From Nocardioides sp. IC4_145 (GTDB taxonomy: Bacteria > Actinomycetota > Actinomycetes > Propionibacteriales > Nocardioidaceae): a stretch of DNA of 64,000 nt. The stretch spans positions 1 to 64,000 of the forward strand of contig NZ_JAANMS010000002.1 of assembly GCF_011250565.1 (NCBI RefSeq). The letters are read 5' to 3'. The position numbers were made by a program, and so were the translations under genes. The notes beneath the pieces were generated by a model. It was not told the origin of the DNA. It saw nothing but the letters and a program-made list of their open reading frames with translations, and ran no database searches. Below, piece after piece: positions 52,783-61,505 of this stretch; within the stretch, counting starts at the first letter, position 1; each line of letters opens with the position of its first letter.

Positions 52783-53334
52783 GGTCACTCCCTTCGCGAA
52801 CTGCGCTTCCGAGAGTACGCCGTCAACCTTGCTGGGCGAGCCCGCACGAGTGGGTGCAGGGTCCAACGAGCTGGGGAAGCGGAAGGTTTCCATGCAACGA
52901 GCAGCCTCTCCCTGCGTTGATAAACTTATCGCCGCCCGCTGGTGCTTTTGATACGGCAACTGCGCAGCCTCGGATGACCGTCGCGCGAAACCCGGTCACC
53001 CTGTGTGTCTCGCCGGTTGATGAGCCCAGCACGCACGGGTACGGCGCCTCCTCGATCAGGCTGTAGGAACTCGGCGGTCATCGACGCCGCGTCGCGGCCA
53101 CCCGCGGTAGGGCTGCACACCCAGGGCCCGGAGACACCAGCAAGCACGAGTCTCGTGCGCAGACTCGGAACCGCAAGGCAGTCTCGCCCGCGGAACGGCA
53201 GTCTCACCGGGAGATCTCGGGGCGCTACTGGAGTCAGTCTCGCGTCAAGACGCAGGCGGACGAGCGAGCGAGACTCCATCGGGATTCCGCACAAGAACCT
53301 TGACGGCATACAGGGGCCCCGAACTGTCCGAGTC
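52783..53334. other. Gap without a supported gene
   Basis: Only the GATAA-AC-TTATC dyad at 52919-52930 stands out, in a locally AT-rich patch that may be the promoter of the minus-strand gene at 52782. No coding pattern on either strand. Confidence 0.35.
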
Positions 53335-53565
53335 ATGCCGAGCAGCGATCGCATTGACGACGAGCACGTCGAGGGTTACACCTTGAAGCAGGGATCGGGT
53401 GGGCTCGTCGAAGCCTCAACCTCCGCCGAGGAGCAAACGGTCGGAACGGACCGCTGCCTCTATGTCAGTCCCGAGCTGGCTGACATCCTTGAGCGCTTCG
53501 CTGCCGATCCGGATGCCTACGCCGCCGAGGCGCTCCCACGCACGGTCACGCTGCGGCCCGTCTGA
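53335..53565 (+). CDS. Hypothetical small protein
   Basis: 76 aa from ATG 53335. Acidic, with LYVSPELADILERFAADPDAYAAEALPRTVTLRPV at the C-terminus, a plausible helix-strand unit. No family recognised; ribosome site unclear. It ends 98 nt before the IS481 element. Confidence 0.45.
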   Translation: MPSSDRIDDEHVEGYTLKQGSGGLVEASTSAEEQTVGTDRCLYVSPELADILERFAADPDAYAAEALPRTVTLRPV

Positions 53566-53712
53566 GTCGCGGCGGGTATCGACGCCGGCGGTTCAATCGG
53601 CTCGCCCGTGTGCATTGATCCGGTGCCACCGGTTATCGCCCTTGCCGTGCCGCTCTGCGCGGCCTAGGTGTACCCGGCCAGGACGTTGGTAGCGGCGAGC
53701 CTGGCTGAACGA

Positions 53713-53773
53713 ACGAGAACCTCCGGATGGGATGTGGCTTGTCTAAGGCCCACTCCAACCCGGAGGTTCTCGT
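53713..53773 (+). promoter_or_regulatory. Hairpin that hides the transposase ribosome site and start codon
   Basis: ACGAGAACCTCCGG (53713-53726) is the exact inverse of CCGGAGGTTCTCGT (53760-53773). The right arm contains the Shine-Dalgarno CGGAGG and two bases of the GTG start (53772-53774). A transcript entering from outside would fold and be poorly translated, the way several insertion sequences protect against read-through. Confidence 0.6.
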
Positions 53774-54743
53774 GTCTCACGGTAGTGCTCGTTTGACCGT
53801 CCACGGTCGTCGCCTGATCGTTCAACGTCACCAGGCCGGCTGGAAGCAGGCCCACATCGCCGCCGCGATGGGTGTGTCGCGCAAGTGTGTGAAGACCTGG
53901 ATCGACAGATACGCCGCCGAAGGTGACGATGGGCTGTTGACCCGGTCCTCGCGGCCGCACTCGATGCCCACCAAGACCAGCGTCGAGGTTGAGCAGAAGG
54001 TCCTGTCTGCCCGTGCCACGCATCGCGACGGCCCGGACGTGCTTGGGGCGAGGCTCGGTGTGCCGGCCCGGACGGTGTCCCGGATCCTGCGCCGCCATCG
54101 CGTGCCCTATCTGCGTGAGTGCGACCCGGTGACCGGCGAGTTGATCCGGTCCTCGAAAGCGACCGCGGTCCGCTACGAACGCGCACGGCCAGGCGAGCTG
54201 GCGCACATGGACGTCAAGAAGCTTGGACGCATCCCCGACGGTGGCGGCTGGCGCGCCCGCGGCCGCGCCCGACGCGAGGAGACCTACCAACGCAAGGCTC
54301 CGATTGGCTACGACTACGTGCACTCGCTGGTCGATGACCACTCCCGGCTGGCCTACTCAGAGATCCTGCCCGACGAGAAGGGCGCGACCTGCGCAGCATT
54401 CCTCCAGCGGGCCGCGGCCTACTTCGCCGCCAAGGGCATCACCCGCATCGAACGGCTGATCACCGACAACGCCTTCGCCTACCGCCACTCAGCCGACCTC
54501 AAGCGCGTGTGCGCAGACCTCGGCATCAAGCAGAAGTTCATCAAGCCCCACTGCCCCTGGCAGAACGGCAAGGTCGAGCGCCTCAACCGCACCCTGGCCA
54601 CCGAGTGGGCCTACCGCAAGGTCTTCACCAGCAACGCCGACCGCGCGGCCGCCCTTGCACCTTGCCTCGAGCACTACAACACTGAGCGCCGCCACAGCGC
54701 ACTCGGGGGCAAACCGCCGATCAGCCGCCTGCTACCAACCTGA
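53772..54743 (+). CDS. IS481 family transposase
   Basis: 323 aa from GTG 53772, 5 nt after CGGAGG; an ATG at 53727 in the hairpin loop would add 15 residues. N-terminal HTH (RRLIVQRHQAGWKQAHIAAAMGVSRKCVKTWIDRYAAEG), then an rve integrase core: first Asp in LAHMDVKK, second in YVHSLVDDHSR/LITDNAFAY, Glu in WQNGKVERLNRTL, ending EHYNTERRHSALGGKPP. Intact DDE enzyme. Confidence 0.9.
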   Translation: MSHGSARLTVHGRRLIVQRHQAGWKQAHIAAAMGVSRKCVKTWIDRYAAEGDDGLLTRSSRPHSMPTKTSVEVEQKVLSARATHRDGPDVLGARLGVPARTVSRILRRHRVPYLRECDPVTGELIRSSKATAVRYERARPGELAHMDVKKLGRIPDGGGWRARGRARREETYQRKAPIGYDYVHSLVDDHSRLAYSEILPDEKGATCAAFLQRAAAYFAAKGITRIERLITDNAFAYRHSADLKRVCADLGIKQKFIKPHCPWQNGKVERLNRTLATEWAYRKVFTSNADRAAALAPCLEHYNTERRHSALGGKPPISRLLPT

Positions 54744-54839
54744 TGGCCGGGTACACCTAGGTCGGCCGGTCAGAGGCCTGTACAGGGGCCCCGGTCGGGC
54801 GTAGTCTTCAACGGACAGCCCCCTTCAGCGGAGGACGAG

Positions 54840-55181
54840 ATGGTTGCCTCGGGGTCCGCTCTACCAGCCGCAGTTGCACGCCTGACTGACCTGCAATGCG
54901 CCGCGCTACCGGAGTGGCACCAAGCCGACCATCGAAGGTTCCAGGACGTCGAGCGATTCGATATTGAGGTAACCGGGCCCGCATCCGACCACGCGGCGAC
55001 GTGCTTCGTCGTAGTCCTTCCCGATCCAGGACCGCGGGGTGCCTTTGAGTTCGTCGTCACTGCGATCTCCGGGCTTCTGTCAACTGCGAGCAGCTTCTCC
55101 GAGTTCGTCATCGAGATAGGCCGTGTCGCAGCCGAACTGGAGGGCCGTGGCCCAGTTGCCGACTCTGGTCCTACGCCATGA
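54840..55181 (+). CDS. Hypothetical protein
   Basis: 113 aa from ATG 54840 with GGAGGA 5 nt upstream. Contains ATCFVVVLPDPGPRGAFEFVVTAISGLLSTASSFSEFVIEIGRVAAELEGRG, a strand then helix. No family recognised. It lies just after the IS481 element, which may have separated it from its promoter. Confidence 0.5.
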   Translation: MVASGSALPAAVARLTDLQCAALPEWHQADHRRFQDVERFDIEVTGPASDHAATCFVVVLPDPGPRGAFEFVVTAISGLLSTASSFSEFVIEIGRVAAELEGRGPVADSGPTP

Positions 55182-55287
55182 GCGCGCTGCGGTGTCGCAC
55201 GGGGGCGACGACTGTGAGTGGCAGTGGTTGCATCGCCCGACAGGTCAGACGCTGTTCGAGCTCGGGCTGGCCATGAGGCCTCGTAGC

Positions 55288-55620
55288 TCAGGAGTCCTTG
55301 CTGGTCTTTGCTCGGCCGGCCTTAGGTAGGGGCTGGTCCGGCCAGAGGGAGACGCCCAGTTCGAGTTCCAGCTTCGCGATGGTGAACAGCTCAGGCCACT
55401 TGTTGCCGGCCAGGAGGTCGTAGAGCGTCGAACGCTCTATCTCGGCAGCCAGCGCCACCTCGGACTTGTTGCGTCCCGCCAATGCCTCGCCCAGTGTCTT
55501 CGACACGTGTACCGCGTACGGCACCGCCGCGGGTGCGTCCGGATCGATCTCACCGTCCGGCCAGGTGCCTTCGGTCATCCACGCGCGGGGCGCCGCGAGG
55601 GGGGCCGAGCGTCGAGGCAT
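55288..55620 (-). CDS. Small helix-turn-helix protein
   Basis: 110 aa from ATG 55620 (ATG 55578 also possible). VSKTLGEALAGRNKSEVALAAEIERSTLYDLLAGNKWPELFTIAKLELELGVSLWP is an XRE-type HTH. Likely a small transcriptional regulator of the accessory region. It is transcribed away from the HTH gene at 55782. Confidence 0.65.
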   Translation of the reverse strand: MPRRSAPLAAPRAWMTEGTWPDGEIDPDAPAAVPYAVHVSKTLGEALAGRNKSEVALAAEIERSTLYDLLAGNKWPELFTIAKLELELGVSLWPDQPLPKAGRAKTSKDS

Positions 55621-55781
55621 GGTTGAACCCTAGCGATGTCGGACGGGGCGGACAGCGGTCGGCGTTCATGTCCAGCTCGCCTCGTGAGCGACTGGACAGG
55701 TGGGACGGCGATCCCACACACGACAAGACAACAGGTGTGTCTCGTTGGGGGTCAGGGGTCTGAACGGGGTCGGGTTGCGTT

Positions 55782-56087
55782 GTGCCGCCCCGTCGTCAGC
55801 GAACCGGATCCAGGCCCGGTCGGATTTCGCAACAACTTCGTGAAGCGATCGCGCAGGAGGCCGAGCGCCTGGCGGCGCTCGAGGAGCCGACTGCGGTGAT
55901 CACTGCCACCGGAGATGCCTTCGCCGCGATGGATGAGGCTCTGGCGGAACTTGCGGAGCCGCGGTTGAGGGCGATCGCTCAGCTGCGCCGCGACGGCTGG
56001 TCTTACGACCGGATCGCGACGGCGACGAAGCTTTCGAAGAGTCGAGTCGTTCAACTCGTGCAGGAAGCGCGCACGCGCAACCTCTAG
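55782..56087 (+). CDS. Small DNA-binding protein with sigma-region-4-like HTH
   Basis: 101 aa from GTG 55782. A helical N-terminus (REAIAQEAERLAALEEPTAV) and a C-terminal HTH, LAEPRLRAIAQLRRDGWSYDRIATATKLSKSRVVQLVQEARTR, like those of phage and plasmid repressors. No ligand domain. Function inferred only from the fold. Confidence 0.6.
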   Translation: MPPRRQRTGSRPGRISQQLREAIAQEAERLAALEEPTAVITATGDAFAAMDEALAELAEPRLRAIAQLRRDGWSYDRIATATKLSKSRVVQLVQEARTRNL

Positions 56088-56170
56088 CGTGACATCGCCT
56101 TGCGGTTCGCTGGGCGAAGGCGTATGCGCCACTCGGATCTGTTCGCAGACGGCGGTGCTGCAAGACGTGA

Positions 56171-56302
56171 ACCGGTAATCATCTGTCCGCCCTGGGTCGG
56201 GCGCTCGCGGACCTCGGGGTGACGGTCCGGCGGGGTCCGGGCGCCGACGCGCGCGACCGAGCGGACGTCGGCGCGTCGATCTTGCGGCTCCCCGGTGGCT
56301 GA
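56171..56302 (+). pseudogene. Short gene remnant
   Basis: A start-less frame of 43 codons, with NHLSALGRALADLGVTVRRG and LRLPGG before the stop, looks like the start of nucleotidyltransferase-type (abortive infection or toxin-antitoxin) proteins but is too short to name. The rest of 56088-56386 shows no gene. Confidence 0.2.
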
Positions 56303-56386
56303 TATCAGCGTCCATGCGGACAGTTCGGTGGGACGTCAACGACCTTTTCGCTCTCCGTTAGCGGGGTCGACTGGTGAACTTGTCGG

Positions 56387-57085
56387 GTGACGACTATTCA
56401 CGCGGCCGAGCGCTTGCGACGCATCTCCGACGAGATCAGGGTTGGGTCGCCGTTCTTGTCGGTAGTCAACAGCGGGATCCACGCGTTACAGGTCGAGGCG
56501 GCGGCACTCACCGCGTCCTGCCTCGGCTCGGATCACTACCTGGTCGCGAGGATCGATGAGTGGCACCCCATGAGGGCCGCGAACCGGTACGGAAGCGCGT
56601 CGCCAACTGACGAGCTCTGCGGGTACGTCGACGCGGCAGCTGTCCTAGCCAGCAGCGCATCACCCGCGTCCGCAGCTGCGCCGGGTTGCGACCCCGTTCT
56701 GTGGGATCATGTCGGCGGCCTAGTTGCTTCAGGGATGTGGGACTTGGTGCCGTCGGCTGTCGTGACGTTCGTCGAGGACTGGATTCGGCGCCATGCGGGC
56801 AGTCCGCCCAACAAGAAGGGCGGGAAGTTGTATGGCGCGGGGCTGTTTGCTGCGGTCTTGCGGCCAGGAAGCGCACACGCCCTAGGGGAGGACGCGAGCG
56901 AGCAAGAGGGCTGGCAGCTCCTTGGGCAGGGGTTGGCGAAAGCCATCGGCAACAGCAGCCGCCACGACCTGAGGGAGCGGGCTGACGCGGAGGTCTTCGC
57001 CTGGGGCGTCATCGGCCTGGGAAGCCTGCTCATCGCCGAGATGCGATCGACCCTAGGTTCGGGGCAGGGTCGTCTGCCCGGCTGA
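56387..57085 (+). CDS. TIGR02391/Hypoth_Ymh domain protein (possible defence gene)
   Basis: 232 aa from GTG 56387. The C-terminal half has the Ymh pattern: LWDHVGGLVASGMWDLVPSAVVTFVEDWIRRHAG, GKLYGAGLFAAVL and EQEGWQLLGQGLAKAIGNSSRHDLRERAD, where an aromatic/Gly turn precedes a conserved N-x-x-x-H. Such domains occur in phage-defence and restriction neighbourhoods; mechanism unknown. Family call is from pattern recognition only. Confidence 0.55.
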   Translation: MTTIHAAERLRRISDEIRVGSPFLSVVNSGIHALQVEAAALTASCLGSDHYLVARIDEWHPMRAANRYGSASPTDELCGYVDAAAVLASSASPASAAAPGCDPVLWDHVGGLVASGMWDLVPSAVVTFVEDWIRRHAGSPPNKKGGKLYGAGLFAAVLRPGSAHALGEDASEQEGWQLLGQGLAKAIGNSSRHDLRERADAEVFAWGVIGLGSLLIAEMRSTLGSGQGRLPG

Positions 57086-57276
57086 TTCCCCGCTCGACGC
57101 ACTGCGTGCCGCGGTCCAAGTCTCCTCACAAGCCGATGCCGGCACGCCGCTTTCACTTAGCCCCGACCCGCACCCGCATCCGACTAGAACGGCCTCTTCG
57201 TGGATGGTTCGGGAAGCTCGGCTCGCAGCGGCGAGCGGGTGCCGCCACCGTCGGCGGTGTCAGAGAGCATCGGTGC

Positions 57277-57978
57277 GTGAGTAGCGCACCGGGGTCCGCT
57301 TGCGGACCTAGCAGCAGCAAGCTGAAGACTGACATCGCCAACTTCATGGAGCGCGCGGATGAACTCGCTGAGCACCAGCTGGCGGCCGCTCGGCCTTCGT
57401 TCACCGTCATCATGTCTCGGGACCCCGAATCGACGCTCGTCACCGCCATGCAGATCGACTGGAACAACCTCGACAAGTCGACGTGGGTGTACTGCGCGGT
57501 CCTGATGCGCCCGATGGTGTTCCTCGCCAATGACGACATCGCCTTGGGGCGGCTTCTCGATCGGATCGGCGCGGAGCATCCGGCGCTGGCCCAGTACGCA
57601 GATCGCGGCAAGAGCATCTTTGAGTCTTGGCAGACCCATATGTACGTGGGTCAACAGGTCCTTGAACAGGTACCCGCCCAGTACCTGGGGCTGCCGACCG
57701 GGACAGTGACTCGCCTCGAATTGGGACCCCCAGGCACGGTCCCTGACGCTGTCGACCTTGACAACGTGGTGCCCGACCACCAGCTCGCCAAGGTCTACTT
57801 CAACGGCATGTTGTGGCACAGCGACTCAAGGAAGGCTGCCAAGTTCAAGGCGGCGAGCCCGCACATGAAGGCGTTTTTCGCCAAGTGTGCCGAGATTCGA
57901 ACCCTCACGGCGTTCGAGCATGTCCTTGGTGTACGCCGCTTCGTGCACCAGGCGCGGGACCTTGGCCACGACCTGTGA
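57277..57978 (+). CDS. Hypothetical protein
   Basis: 233 aa from GTG 57277 (frame open back to 57106 without signal). Mostly helical, with MERADELAEHQLAAARPSFT, WVYCAVLMRPMVFLANDDIALGRLLDRIG and FFAKCAEIRTLTAFEHVLGVRRFVHQAR. No signal peptide, no family recognised. Natural codon use and length support a real gene. It follows the Ymh gene by 190 nt on the same strand. Confidence 0.6.
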   Translation: MSSAPGSACGPSSSKLKTDIANFMERADELAEHQLAAARPSFTVIMSRDPESTLVTAMQIDWNNLDKSTWVYCAVLMRPMVFLANDDIALGRLLDRIGAEHPALAQYADRGKSIFESWQTHMYVGQQVLEQVPAQYLGLPTGTVTRLELGPPGTVPDAVDLDNVVPDHQLAKVYFNGMLWHSDSRKAAKFKAASPHMKAFFAKCAEIRTLTAFEHVLGVRRFVHQARDLGHDL

Positions 57979-58095
57979 CAGCAGCAATCGGATGCCTTTT
58001 TCGCTTACAGCGGCAGCATGAAGTGGGCGACTCTTAGCCCGGCGGCGCAAGAGGTGGGCGTTTCCTCCGCGGGCCCAAGTGATCCCGCTTGGGGG

Positions 58096-58380
58096 TTAGG
58101 CCTGCGCCGGCCAGTCCGCGGTTGGGGTCGAAGCGTCGACGGGGTCCTTAGGCATCACCGACAACCGCTCGACGCGCCCTGCCTCGGCATCTGTGAGGTG
58201 CCCGGACTGCGAGTGGCCTGGGGCGTCGCAGGGTCGAGTCCTGGCCGATCGCCTGCTCTCGTGGTACTCGTCGAGCAAGCTGTCGAAGTTCGCTTCGACG
58301 AAGCGCAGAGCCGTCGTGTACTTCTCGCCCGTCTCGTGTTGACGCCGCCGCGCCAGTCGCTGCTTGATCGTCTTGCCCAT
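58096..58380 (-). CDS. Hypothetical small protein
   Basis: 94 aa from ATG 58380 with AGGAG 7 nt upstream. Basic helical N-terminus (MGKTIKQRLARRRQHETGEK, then YTTALRFVEANFDSLLDEY) resembles small regulators found near plasmid and phage genes; the C-terminal half is disordered. No family assigned. Confidence 0.5.
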   Translation of the reverse strand: MGKTIKQRLARRRQHETGEKYTTALRFVEANFDSLLDEYHESRRSARTRPCDAPGHSQSGHLTDAEAGRVERLSVMPKDPVDASTPTADWPAQA

Positions 58381-58970
58381 GGTCCGCTCCTATGCGTCGT
58401 CGACCTGGCGGTTTGGCCAGCTGGCTTCTCGATCAGGCACCGTGCCGACCCACCGCGAACCCGCAAGCAGGGCACGCCTCGACACCAATGTGCGAGGTCG
58501 TTCTCGCCGCGGAGCAGCCAGCAGCCACCCAGTACGAGGGCACCCTCACCGCGACCGGCCGGGGCACGCCTCGGAGCCGCTGCCGAACGACGTCAGCGGG
58601 GCTCGAGAGCGCGCTCTGGCGGCAGGCAGGTCGGCGGGCCCGGGCGGAGTCTCGCCGTCCTGCGACCCGAGTTGGTCCCGGGAGTGCGTCTCAGACAGCC
58701 ATGAGCCGTCCGAATGGGGTCAGCGCTAGCTAGGCCTTGTCGAAGATGCCCTACATCCTCGACGCCCCGCCGCTCACAGCCGTGTGACCTGGGCGTTCGC
58801 GGCGACCGGTTCGGTGCCGACACAGCGCTGACACAGGACGCGTGCGGGTGCGGTTCGGCTGGTTGGCGTGGCTGCGCACCGGCGCTTCCTGCGGCGCCTG
58901 ACTGGAGGGTGCGCCGCCACCGGCCGCACCGCAATCAACCCCCGCCAGAATCATTTTTTGCGGTGCACGT
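58381..58970. other. Gap without a supported gene, upstream of the second integrase
   Basis: Frames here have Arg/Ala/Ser-rich random composition. The last part, GTGCGTCGATTGGCAG at 58971-58986, resembles GTGCGTGCAGCGATTGGCAG (43982-44001) before the excisionase/integrase pair, so an attachment or arm-binding site could lie here. Confidence 0.3.
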
Positions 58971-59016
58971 GTGCGTCGATTGGCAGCCGGATCCCGAGGC
59001 CGCACCAGTCCATCCC

Positions 59017-60263
59017 ATGACCACCAACACCACGCCCTCCGCGGCGAACAACGACAACAACGACAACCGCTCCGTCTTCGCAAGAGCGACCGGGACCCGG
59101 TCCGGGTCTACCAGGACCGGGTCGTCTACTACCCGACCGGCGTCGTGGGGGAGGGCGCCCGTAAGACCGTTCGCCTGAACGGACGTACCCTCGCCGAGAC
59201 CGAAGCTGCCGTGCGCGAGAAGCTCGCCGAACTGGCGGTGGCTCCCACCGATCAGCTGACGTTGACCAAGCTGATGGGTCACTACATCGCCCACGCCGAC
59301 GCGACCAATGCCGAAGCCGCGACGATCCGCCGTTACCAGGTCGCGTTCAACAGCCTGCCGGCGGAGATCCACTCGTCGAACAAGCCGGTCAGCGACCTCG
59401 ACCTGCTCGACTGGGTGGGAATCTTCGACCACTACAACCGCGTCAAGGCGGGTGCGGCGACCATCAAGGCCGCGCGGGTGGTGCTGGGTGCGCTCGAGTC
59501 GCACGCGCTCGAGAAGAGGATGATCGGCTCGCCGCTGTTCGGCGAGAGCAAGCTCCGCAACAAGACTTTCAAGAAGTCCATCAGCAAGGCTGCGGCGTAC
59601 AGCACCGTCGAACGTCGCCAGGGTCGGATCGCGATGAGGCACTGCCCAACCACTGGTGAGGTGGAGGCGTTCGCCGACGCCTTCGAGCTCTACTACCCCG
59701 GGTACGGCCGCCGGCTCGTTCTGCTCGCCTACGCCACCGGCATGCGCCCCAGTGAGCTCCTCGGACTGCGCTGGGATGACTTCGACTTCGGCGAGGACGA
59801 GATCAGCGTCAGCGTTCGGCGGCAGATGAAGCGCCAGGCTCCCTGGCCCGCGACGAAGCCCACCGAGAACCGTCAGCACCGCGAGACGATCGTCTGGTCC
59901 TGCTACGGCTGGGCGGCCGAGAGCCTCGTTGCCGACGCGAGGGCGCGCACCGGCAAGGACAGCGACTACATCTTCCCGAACCTTGCGGGCGTCAAGCACT
60001 GGCCCGAGGAGTTCGACAAGTGGTCCCGCGCGGCCTCGAAGGCCGCCGCCCCGTCGGGCTGGCGCTGGTCCTTCAGGTGGTTGCGTCACGCGTTCGCGAC
60101 CAAGTCGCTCTCGCCGCGGGGCTATGGCTTCGAGCTCCACCAGGTCAGTGAGTGGCTCGGCCACCACGCTCCGAGCCTGACCGTGAACATCTACGTGCAC
60201 GTCAGTAGCCGCGAGTCGCGCGTCAAGACGGTCGCTGAGACGACCGCCGAGCCGCCGCGCTAG
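59017..60263 (+). pseudogene. Second tyrosine integrase, probably frameshifted and catalytically altered
   Basis: The main frame (open from GTG 58971) covers core-binding and catalytic domains and aligns with the integrase at 44366 (LYYPGYGRRLVLLAYATGMR). ATG 59017 starts a natural N-terminus (MTTNTTPSAANN, then NRSVFA) in another frame; inserting one base near 59080 joins it to AKSDRDPVRVYQD. The box II histidine is Arg (FRWLRH) and the catalytic Lys position holds Gln (RQHRETIVW, against GKTRQTIIW). Box I Arg, LGHH and Tyr (NIYVHV) remain. A degenerate relative of the first integrase is the best reading; translation from GTG 58971 is possible. Confidence 0.65.
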
Positions 60264-60302
60264 CGGCTGGGGGCGTCGCCTCGTCCAGATATGCCCTGCT
60301 AC

Positions 60303-60332
60303 GAGCCGCCTGGTCGGGTGACCAGGCGGCTC
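60303..60332 (+). terminator. Strong hairpin after the second integrase
   Basis: GAGCCGCCTGGTC pairs perfectly with GACCAGGCGGCTC (13 bp) around GGGT, 40 nt past the stop. A good terminator and a natural edge of the unit. Confidence 0.65.
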
Positions 60333-60506
60333 GCCGGCGTCGGTCGCCGGGCACCGGTCACCGACGTTCCATTACGCAGGGTCGGACGCTTTTTGCGGAT
60401 CCAGCGACCGCCCAGTCCATGGTGCTGTTTGCCGAGTCGTTGTCTACCTGCCTCGCTTCTGGTAGACGACAGTCCCGTTCCGGCTCCGTCGAGACGCTGA
60501 ACGCCC

Positions 60507-60512
60507 TACCGT
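60507..60512 (+). promoter_or_regulatory. -10 hexamer of a probable leaderless promoter
   Basis: TACCGT ends 6 nt before the GTG at 60519, as at several core genes. Confidence 0.35.
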
Positions 60513-60518
60513 GCCGTC

Positions 60519-61010
60519 GTGACGCGAACACGGACTGGACTCCTCCTCCTAGCTCTCTCCTTCCTCGCCGGTGGTTGCGGATCGGCCGCCGACGCCGGTC
60601 AGGGCTCCGCTACGGATTCCGAAACGACGAGCATCTCCGGCGTCGTCCTGACCAAGGTCGACACCTTCGCCCTCCTGCGCACCGGCCTCGCGATGAGTGA
60701 CGACGAGAAGTACGAGCAGGGAGTCACGCCCTGCAAGGCAGACAAGTCGGTCACGCCGGGGGTGAAGCAGGGGGCTCAGGTCGTTGTGCGCGATGCGAAC
60801 GGCACGACGATTGGGACGGCCACTCTCGGCGCCGGCGTCATGAGCGGCCGCGACGGCCAGGCACCTATCAACTCGCCATGTGGCTTCGAGTTCGAGGTGC
60901 TCGACGTGCCCGCCGATAGTGCGTTCTACGCCTTCCAGGTAGGCGAGGAGGCTGAGCTCACCGTTCCGGCGGCCGAGGTAGCAAGTGTGGTCGAGCTCCG
61001 GCTCCGGTGA
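60519..61010 (+). CDS. Lipoprotein of unknown function
   Basis: 163 aa from GTG 60519. Signal GLLLLALSFLAGGCGSA has a lipobox AGGC. The mature domain is beta-rich (VVVRDANGTTIGTATLGAGV, FEVLDVPADSAFYAFQVG, ELTVPAAEVASVVELRL) with two cysteines (TPCKA, SPCGF) likely paired. Resembles many actinobacterial lipoproteins of unknown role. Confidence 0.7.
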   Translation: MTRTRTGLLLLALSFLAGGCGSAADAGQGSATDSETTSISGVVLTKVDTFALLRTGLAMSDDEKYEQGVTPCKADKSVTPGVKQGAQVVVRDANGTTIGTATLGAGVMSGRDGQAPINSPCGFEFEVLDVPADSAFYAFQVGEEAELTVPAAEVASVVELRLR

Positions 61011-61505
61011 GGTCGGCGTGCGGCCGTAGTCGCCGGCGAAGAACGTCACCAGAGACAACAGTTCCGTCTACCGCACACGCCTGTTGCCCCAGTCCGGTTG
61101 ACCGGGACTCCAATTGTCGCCCGAGGACATCTCGCTCAGCCTGACGCTGGCTGATGTCCGTAGACGCAGCATCATGTCGGCGGCTTGTGTTCATCGGGTG
61201 CTGCTCCGGTTGCAGACCAGACCCGGGCGGCGACCCTCGTTCTCCGTCATTCCGGCCACCGGGCAGCAGCAGTGCGGTGAGGCCCCAGCGCTGCTCGTCG
61301 CACGCATTTGCGAGGCCGAGCTCGATGCAAGCGACGGCGAGCCGGTGGTCGGCTAGGCGGATGCGATCCGCTGCGCCGGAGCGGGAAGCGTTGGCGACGC
61401 ACACCGAACCGGGGCTTCGACCCGGGGCGTGATCGGGATGAGTACCGAGGAGAACTCGCACCAAGTACAAGCCTGTGACGACGGCGACATCGAAGTCGGG
61501 ACCCT
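61011..61505. other. Gap without a supported gene
   Basis: Contains an AGTCC/GGACT hairpin near 61094 and noisy frames on both strands. A stretch on the minus strand near 61300-61400 faintly resembles an aminoglycoside-phosphotransferase C-terminus, too weak to call. Confidence 0.3.

Larger units (their letters stand above)
53669..54755 (+). mobile_element. Complete IS481-family insertion sequence with 6-bp target duplication
   Basis: 1087 bp. Ends are imperfect inverted repeats starting TGTACCCGGCCA, with GTTGGTAGC a few bases further in on both sides. The element is flanked on each side by CCTAGG (53663-53668 and 54756-54761), which fits the NCTAGN target known for IS481. One intact transposase gene is inside. 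It looks complete and recent. Confidence 0.85.
43879..60332. mobile_element. Integrated accessory region (genomic island, probably composite)
   Basis: Left edge is the cut dehydrogenase gene. Contents: excisionase-like gene, two tyrosine integrases, a divided serine recombinase, an IS30 remnant, an intact IS481 element, orphan small genes and several stretches without coding signal. The order suggests repeated insertions. The right edge shown is the terminator after the second integrase and is only a guess; no repeat of the left junction was seen up to 64000. Confidence 0.6.
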
